DNA of 64,000 nucleotides from Obelidium mucronatum. Taxonomy: Eukaryota; Chytridiomycota; Chytridiomycetes; Chytridiales; Chytriomycetaceae. Positions 54,831 to 64,000 of the stretch are shown here, piece by piece (the first letter of the stretch is position 1; each line of letters opens with the position of its first letter). The DNA lies in the NCBI GenBank assembly GCA_025765595.1, contig JAIVFH010000110.1, positions 1 through 64,000 of the forward strand. The letters are read 5' to 3'. The notes below the pieces were generated by a model, which was not told the DNA's origin, searched no databases, and was given only the letters and a program-made list of their open reading frames with translations. The position numbers and the translations under genes were made by a program.

Positions 54831-57309
54831 ATGGCAGAACTTGTACCGGCGATCAATATCGAAATCAGTGGTGGTGGGGGTCCAAATGGTCAAAGTCCAA
54901 CACGGGGAGGATTGACTCCAGGGATTGCCCGAGAATCCAATCAAATGTCTGTGGCAAGCGAGAAGTCACCAACAAAAGTTGCGATTTCTGATGATGGAGG
55001 AGGACCTATGGACGCGTTTGCGGGAATGAACGCGAAAGAGCGAAGAATGGCGCAGCGGCGATGTATTGCCGAAGACAAGGAGTGGAATCTGGCGTTGGTT
55101 GAGAAGCTGTCGGAACTGTGCCTTCGAGTAATCGTTTCAAACTTTGAACGTGAGTTTGCAGCTTTCCTTTCTCTGCTCAAACCACATTGGTGCTTTTGCT
55201 TAAAAAAAAACGTACGTGTGTGTTTCTTTTTAAGACTCCCACAAGTTCCTCAACAGAATCCCCACAAAACACCGCGAACGCGTACTCAGCTCTATCTCCG
55301 TAAATTTGCCACTCGCCATCGCTGCTCCCTTGATTCCCGATGAATCCTATTGGAAACGACGGGCCACAGCTCATTTCAAAAACTGTGATCCCAGTTGCAG
55401 CGCGAATTTGAGTAAATCAATTGGGAATGGTATCGGTGGGTTTGGCGGTGGGCTTATGGGAATTGCACCTTTAGTTGGACCTCAGCCTTTGAAAGTGGGG
55501 GTTGCAGGAGGTGTTGCGGAGCAGCAAGGAATCCCCAAGATTGGGTTATCTGAATATCCATGTCAGTAGTCTGGAAGATATTTGGATGGGTTTTGGGGCA
55601 GCCAATCCGCAAACAGTCGGAGAGCCGGTAATTGCTAGTGCTGCGGCTCCAGCATCTTCAGCCGCAATTGGTGGAGGTATTGACGGGATGGGACTTTCTC
55701 TTGCTCCTGGCCTTGGATTGACCAGCAGATCAATAAGCGCGGCGGGATTAATGAATCCAGGTGTTGCTGGAGGAGGAGGAGGAAGTACGATGGACTTAGG
55801 ATCGCGCCCAACAGGCGGTGCGAATGTGCTGGGGGAGAAAACCGACATCGAAAGGAGAAAAGTTTAGGCCCATTGCAATTGATGCTGGAAAATGGAAAAC
55901 ACTCTTCTTTGAGCTGCATGTGCAAAACCTCGTGGAAGCTATCATCCCGAAGAAAATTGGGGGGATGGAAGAGCTTGCTGGTTGGTATTTCACATTTTTT
56001 TTCGGAATTGTTTGTTGATTGTCTGTCGATTTTTAGAACTGCAGAAGGAGTTGCGATTTGCAGCCCCGTTTCTTAGAAGACTTGATATTCGCCAATTGAA
56101 GCCAACAGAACCCATGGAAGGAGAGGTCGTACGGTCAACGGATCCACCCCCAGATCATTTGGACGTTGCCTTGCTGGTGGGCGAGTTGGCGTTTCTAAGG
56201 GATTTGAAAATTTATTATGGGTTAGTACGAATTGCTGAAATATCATATCAAGGCTTTTTAATCAATATGCTCATAGTGTGCGTGATTGTGGAATTAACTT
56301 TGATTGGAAGTTGTTTGGGATGACTCTGAATGATTGTGTTTTCCTCGCGAATTCATTGAAACTGACAAGTAGTTTAGAAACACTTATTATTCAAGCCTCA
56401 GGGAATAGACGATGATCGCGCCAGATTAATTTCCGCTGCCTTGTTGGAAAACAGGACAATCAAAAAACTAGGTGATTTTCATAACGACTGGGCATTAACA
56501 ATTGACCAATTTCTTTCGTTCAGATTTGTCCCATAACAAGATTGGAGACGCTGGTGCTCGCGGAATTGCAAAAGTTCTTGCGTCGCCAAATTGCCTCCTG
56601 ACTCACTTGGATATTTCAAACAACCAAATCAAGCAAACCGGAGCTCATTCCATTGGAAAAGCACTTCAGATAAATTCGACTCTTATTCATTTGAACTTCA
56701 GAATGAATCGCCTTGGTGACGCTGGGGGTGCCGATTTTTGTATTTGTCTCACAAAAGTTGTAGCGTTGCCTGCAAATTATAAACCACCTCCTATCCCTGT
56801 TCCAGTTGCACAAACGATTGCTGTACCTGTTGAGGCAGATGATGGGAGTGCGCCGCCTTTGCCGCCACCACCGCCTCCTGTTGTGAAGCAACCAACTTGC
56901 TATGTGCCTTCTATATTATGCTCGCTGGACATGGCAAGCAATGGATTAGGCATGGAGACAGTTCAAGCGCTCTCTGTGTTGTTGAAAAAGGGTGGAAAGA
57001 ATTTGAGGATGCTCGACTTTAGTTGTAACAGACTAGGCGATGCAGGAGCAGCCAAAACGCCGGCAGTAGGGCACTCTTGGAAAACTTCCTGGTGGTAAAA
57101 TGGCGGATAAAGGAGAACAGGATTTGGCCGGAAAGATGCTTTTTGAAGCTGTAAGCCAAAATAAGGTACATAACCACACAAGACACTTTGATCCCTTAAG
57201 CTAAATAATAATTTCATAGTATATTACGCATTTTGACTTGCGTGTTACCGATATCTCATCTGAGCACTTAGTTGCCATCAAGGGAATCATTGCTGAAAAC
57301 TGCCTCTGA
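54831..57309 (+). CDS. DRC5: DRC5/TCTE1-like nexin-dynein regulatory complex subunit
   Basis: Axonemal LRR protein of the nexin link. ATG 54831 (MAELVPAINIEISGGGGP). RIPTKHRERVLSSI and SYWKRRATAHFKNC are followed by a Gly/Ala/Pro-rich insert of about 140 residues. The family resumes at GKWKTLFFELHVQNLVE, LQKELRFAAPFLRRLDIRQL, RDCGINFDWKLFGMTLNDC, and then leucine-rich repeats (LDLSHNKIGDAGARGIAKVL, LLTHLDISNNQIKQTGA). The end is HFDLRVTDISSEHLVAIKG, matching the TCTE1 C-terminus. The low-complexity insert and a Pro-rich loop inside the LRRs are unusual. Two +1 offsets lie at the edges of the insert (near 55540 and 55838). Together with KAP3 downstream on the same strand it makes a flagellar pair. 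Confidence 0.82.
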
Positions 57310-57508
57310 ACGTCACTTAGACTTCTCCTTTTAACTAAGTTATATTACCTAAAATAAAGTATCTTTTGCACATGTAGAACAGATAGCTCCGTTCTTTCGA
57401 TTGATTGCCATTCGTATTTTGACAATACCACGACAAACCTGCCGTCCCTTCCACAATCCCCTGCACGAGCTCCTTTAAAGCAAAATCAAAACACTCCTAA
57501 TATCTCAA

Positions 57509-60495
<2,987 letters not shown>

Positions 60496-60542
60496 ATCAA
60501 TAAACATACAACACAGTATACCAGGTATATCCTCTTTTATTT

Positions 60543-61742
60543 TTAAAGTGCCTGTAATCCAAAAATTGCGTTCTCAGTTCCGGGCGGATCAATTAACGCG
60601 CCGATTGAGATTGCACTGGATGACCGTGAAATGATCTTGACGGTATCGTTTGCTTTTAAAGAGCTGACCATCGAGTTAGAGTTTTCGGGCGATTTATAAC
60701 TGTCTCCGTTATGTGGACCTGAATGGTAATTTGCACCATTCAACCAAACGGCGGGAGAAGGGGACAGCTGTGGAGATCGAACCAATGTGGATGATAAAGA
60801 TCCTCCTGAAGTAGAAGATATCGGGTATTGGCATGTCCCTTTTGATGAGAACGGTTGAAGTGATGGCAAATAGATTGCCTGCTCCACAATAGAAATTGGT
60901 TCATGTGGAGGGTACAATTGGTGATGGAATACTGGGTCAAGAAAAGGAGATGGGTGGTAAACAACAACAGTGTGTTGAGGGGGAGGGGCGTAGTAAAACT
61001 GATGATGAGAAGGAGTTCCGTACGAATGATGAACAGTAAAAGCATTTTGACTTGCAACATGGGGGTTTGGCTGATAATGCTGATATGAGTGGGTATTCCA
61101 GTCATAGTTTTCTCTGTATGACAATGGTAGTCCATGGAACGGTGGAGTGGGGGGCTGCTCACGAATTGTTGGAGGAATATTAGATAATTCAGAAGGATTA
61201 CGGCAGATACTCTCAAGTGGTTGGTCTATCGTGTGGCAGTAATCAGATCCTGCCTCCTCCTGGTTAGCGTCACCCCGCTCTGAATCAATATGAGCAATTC
61301 TGTCTCCTTCCTGGTAAATTTCATCCTTCATTAAGAGTCTCGCCTTGAGACGTTTGTTAAGCTCGGATTTGATTTGGACCTTTTCCGTCCATTCTTTTTT
61401 CCCCACAAGATTGCCTTTTGAGTTTACCATATGCATTGACAACAAGTTCGTGTCTCTGTTTTTTTGTTGTTGTTGTTGCCGAGCTTGATGCATGTTTTTT
61501 CTTGTTGAGAATGAGCTTCGGTACTTTTTCTTCGGTATCTGGCTGTTCAAGCTGACACAAGAAGTGCTGGATTGAGTCGCCAGCGTTTCATCTGAGTTCT
61601 TCAAAAAAAGCGTCTTGTTCCCTGGAGTGAGTGGCGAGGGTAGCTGCGAACCATGTTTCAAGACTGCCAGCGTTTCTGTAGATGCCACGTACAATTTCTT
61701 CGGTTTTTCCACAGCCGAAACTGACGATGCTGTCGAATACAT
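60543..61742 (-). CDS. Uncharacterised Gln/Pro/His-rich protein
   Basis: 399 codons, single exon, ATG 61742. Lys/Arg-rich segments (SQIPKKKYRSSFSTRKN, KKEWTEKVQIKSELNKRLK) precede a Pro/Tyr/His-rich region. A short conserved-looking C-terminus follows (AISIGALIDPPGTENAIFG). No known domain. The composition suits a transcription-related or signalling regulator, but that is a guess. Its start lies only 22 bp from the edge of the duplicated A/B cassette, so part of its promoter is cassette sequence. Confidence 0.55.
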   Translation of the reverse strand: MYSTASSVSAVEKPKKLYVASTETLAVLKHGSQLPSPLTPGNKTLFLKNSDETLATQSSTSCVSLNSQIPKKKYRSSFSTRKNMHQARQQQQQKNRDTNLLSMHMVNSKGNLVGKKEWTEKVQIKSELNKRLKARLLMKDEIYQEGDRIAHIDSERGDANQEEAGSDYCHTIDQPLESICRNPSELSNIPPTIREQPPTPPFHGLPLSYRENYDWNTHSYQHYQPNPHVASQNAFTVHHSYGTPSHHQFYYAPPPQHTVVVYHPSPFLDPVFHHQLYPPHEPISIVEQAIYLPSLQPFSSKGTCQYPISSTSGGSLSSTLVRSPQLSPSPAVWLNGANYHSGPHNGDSYKSPENSNSMVSSLKANDTVKIISRSSSAISIGALIDPPGTENAIFGLQAL

Positions 61743-61763
61743 TGAAAGTTTCCTAGTTCGCTT

Positions 61764-63626
61764 CTTTTCAAGGATTCTCGAACGTTCAGAAACAGTAATT
61801 TGTTTCCAGATTTAGAACAAGAAATGCCTTGTGTATCAGTTTTTACACCCGATTCTTCTAATCAGCCCTTTTGAATCCTTTAAGTGTTGTACACTTATTC
61901 CTGGCGGCTCTTTTGGGAAAGAAAGTCGATTCGATAACAATTGTTTTTATTCCAACCACTAGTTCTCGATTTTAAGCCCCCAATATCCAACTGGGTAAAC
62001 ATGCTCCCAGCCAAAATTAGAAGGAGAGCATTTTGAAATTGGAAACCCAAACACAAATTTCAATGGGTAACCCTTGCTCATTACCACTGACACTACTCCG
62101 CGCAAGGTTGTCTTGTCTGCAAATCTGACCACGACGCTTGCACCAACTGTATCAGTCGGCTCTTTTCCATTCCAATCCAGGTTGAGGTCAAAGAAGTCAA
62201 AGACCGCCCCCATTTCAATTTTACGTTCCATCCATTTCTTGACTGGTGTGGTACGATCACAAATTTCCAGAGAGAACGTGGGTCTACTGTCTGGCGAAGA
62301 ATTGAAATACTCTGCCACACAGAAAAAGGGATCTGTGTATTTTAAAAAGGAATCTGGAGTTTGACTGGCAATGGCCTGTGAAAAAACGCCCAAGGCGCCA
62401 AACCCTTGCATATTGCGGATGAAGGCAGTCGTGACGACAACGGGAGTGCTGGGAACCGGACTATTCAATTCTGGGGCATCAGCCAAGGCTTTCACATTCG
62501 CTTCAAAGTTTGAATTTTGATCAAATATAACGTTGAAGTACTTGGTCTGCTTGACCGTCTCGAAAGAGGCGAGGACAATGCGATCAATGTGAGCCAGGGA
62601 CTCTTCCAGCGCAAGAAGAGCATTATGGTACGTATCATTGCACCCGACAGAACGGCTGTAGTTTTTGATAGAATCCAAATCCAACGTGAGAGGAGGGTCT
62701 ACTGGTACATAGCCATCCAAATACTCCAGCGATCCCTGAGACGTGCGAGGACCATCAGGGTTATTGATGTCCTGCAGGCGAGACAAAGCGTCTGTGAGGC
62801 TTGTGATTTGTTAGATCCTGCGAACAGCCAATGGTCCAACTCACCAATAGAGGGATGCAAGAGCGGAATCCTTTCGGCTTTCTTCGTTGACGCATGCGTT
62901 GTAGAGGAAATCAACGGCATTGCCGGCAACATAGCCATCACAATCCACATTAGCACTTGTGTTTGGTGTCTCTGTTTCGAGCCACTGGACAGATCTGACG
63001 CTAACACCTGCACAGAGCACAAGGAGTTCGATCCCATGCTGCAGTACAGCTCGACTGTAGCAAAGAAACGGGAGTCGTGAGTCCATTTCTGCTGTGAAAA
63101 TTTGGTCAATTTGTGAAACAATTGGGGAAAGAATGCTCCACATGTTTTAATCAATACTGTCTTCGAAAATGAAATTTCTGAATGGCACACGTAAGACTAT
63201 TGCTTTCCAAACCGCGTCTCATCACATGCCATATAGGGAAGAATGGCTTCAATTGGTTCGGGATGAAGCCTGAGACAAAGAAGCAGGCTTCGGAGGTTAC
63301 TCCATCTCCAGTGCAAGGTTTGGATGAGGGCCGCTCTTTCCATCTAAAAGATGACCCCGAACCTACAGCTGCAATAAAGATGAGTCCGGACACAAGAAAT
63401 AGAGATATGACTCTTGCGGATGTCATGCATTCTGTGTCCCCAAGCGATGATCCTCCCCAAAAGGTTTTGGCCAAATTGATCGAAGACAATCCCGATCCGA
63501 CCTCAAAGCCGGCTGACAGGGTGAAACTTGCGAGCATGGCCGTGTCGGCAACGGTTGGCTTGGTGCCTGTTATTGGGGAGATTGCGGAGAAGGTCGTAGG
63601 CACAGTGGTAAATTCAATTTTCTACA
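61764..63626. mobile_element. Duplicated A/B gene cassette, right copy
   Basis: Homologous, in inverted orientation, to 49985-51606. The A-side edge is at about 61764, where CTTTTCAAGGATTCTCGAAC begins. On the B side the right copy continues into a complete gene B, so this copy looks ancestral and the left one derived. No transposase or inverted terminal repeats found. Confidence 0.6.
61959..63143 (-). CDS. Gene A, right copy: uncharacterised protein family
   Basis: Full-length homolog of 50312-51435. The first ATG is at 63143 (MWSILSPIVSQIDQ), but the left copy lacks it, so the ATG at 63085 (MDSRLPFLCYSRAVLQHG) may be the real start. Intron 62844-62800 (45 nt), at the same place and phase as in the left copy. 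Conserved blocks: CDGYVAGNA, GCNDTYHNALLALEESLAH, FFCVAEYFNSSPDSRPTFSL, KKWMERKIEMGAVFDFF and GWEHVYPVGYWGL. It is transcribed divergently from gene B with start codons only 38-96 nt apart, so the two are probably co-regulated. No known domain recognised. Confidence 0.65.
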
Positions 63627-64000
63627 CCCCAATTCAAGTTCCTGATCCATCACCATCGCAGCTTGATGCTTATAAAGAGCAATTAGACGCCAACAGGGTG
63701 GCTGCAAACACCATAAGATTCAGTGCCAGTCGACTTGCCGAACTTGCCAATGAAAAATGGGTAGGCTCTCCGACGCAGTTGGAAGCACTGGAAAGTTACA
63801 AGGCGATAAAATCGCTAACAGAAAGAGCTGGTAATATTTTGATTTATTCTCAACAGATGCGTTAAATACTTTTGTCCAGGAACTTTGGTTGAGCAGATTA
63901 GGGCACAACTAGACAAGTCCGAGAAAGTTTTTCTGTTGGGAGAAATGACCAAGGAGCTTCAAGCCGCCAATCTCGATGAAGTGAGAAAGGACTTGAAGGA
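63182..64000 (+). CDS. Gene B: putative MLKL/HeLo-like four-helix-bundle protein, 3' end beyond window
   Basis: ATG at 63182, or 63262 (MKPETKKQASEV). The open frame continues across an intron (about 63831-63880, phase-matched: ERA-GTLVEQIRAQLDKSE) to the window edge. After a polar N-terminus, KLASMAVSATVGLVPVIGEI forms an amphipathic/hydrophobic helix with the VPxxG pattern. Three long helices follow: ANTIRFSASRLAELANE, ESYKAIKSLTERAGTLVEQ, LLGEMTKELQAANLDEVRK. This order resembles the N-terminal helical bundle of MLKL-type and fungal HeLo/STAND-associated proteins. The effector or NTPase/kinase part, if any, lies outside the window. The fold assignment is inference. Confidence 0.5.

Overview
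The window looks like nuclear DNA of a flagellated (zoosporic) fungus, most likely a chytrid. Flagellar genes (outer-dynein-arm docking protein ODAD3, nexin-dynein regulatory complex subunit DRC5/TCTE1, kinesin-II accessory subunit KAP3) lie among fungal-type genes (GH18 chitinase, class V myosin with a DIL tail, GABA-B-like GPCR). Genes are tightly packed on both strands. They carry many short introns (about 45-90 nt, GT-AG, often with CTAAC/CTGAT before the acceptor). No tRNA, rRNA or CRISPR array was seen.

Layout. 1-7.4 kb: 3' end of ODAD3, an unresolved 1.2 kb, UPF2 (NMD factor), a BAP31-type ER protein. 7.7-16.7 kb: membrane-anchored chitinase, PDE9-type cyclic-nucleotide phosphodiesterase, COP9 subunit 3, secreted C39-like protein, mitochondrial ClpP. 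17-25.3 kb: myosin V, a 2OG-Fe(II) oxygenase, an isochorismatase-like hydrolase. 25.5-36.6 kb: zinc-finger protein, F-box/ankyrin protein, ISD11, TBC1D7, F-box/LRR protein, TMEM184-like membrane protein, a large coiled-coil protein. 37.3-46.3 kb: OMA1-like protease, a divergent actin, NDUFAF2, coiled-coil proteins, a Tim17-like membrane protein. 46.3-49.8 kb: class C GPCR. 49.9-52.1 kb: an LRR pseudogene split by a duplicated cassette. 52.2-60.5 kb: TRA2-like splicing factor, DRC5, KAP3. 60.5-64 kb: an uncharacterised Gln/Pro-rich protein and the fuller copy of the cassette.

Four patterns cut across the genes. (1) A divergent gene pair, called A and B here, occurs twice in opposite orientation about 11 kb apart. 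B starts with what looks like a MLKL/HeLo-type four-helix bundle, so the pair may belong to a fungal cell-death or allorecognition system. It is the best candidate here for something undescribed. (2) Many conserved genes can only be read through if single extra bases are skipped. More than 25 such offsets can be placed, all are compatible with +1, and no motif is visible. Insertion-type sequence errors are the simplest reading, but the uniform sign and clustering deserve a check. (3) Several unrelated genes have abrupt GC-rich, Ala/Arg-coding blocks near their 5' ends. (4) The TRA2-like gene has a symmetric 45-nt exon flanked by two long introns that share a duplicated ~145 bp segment.

Coordinates of spliced genes run from start codon to stop codon. 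Exon edges were inferred by eye from splice signals and protein-family alignment recalled from memory.
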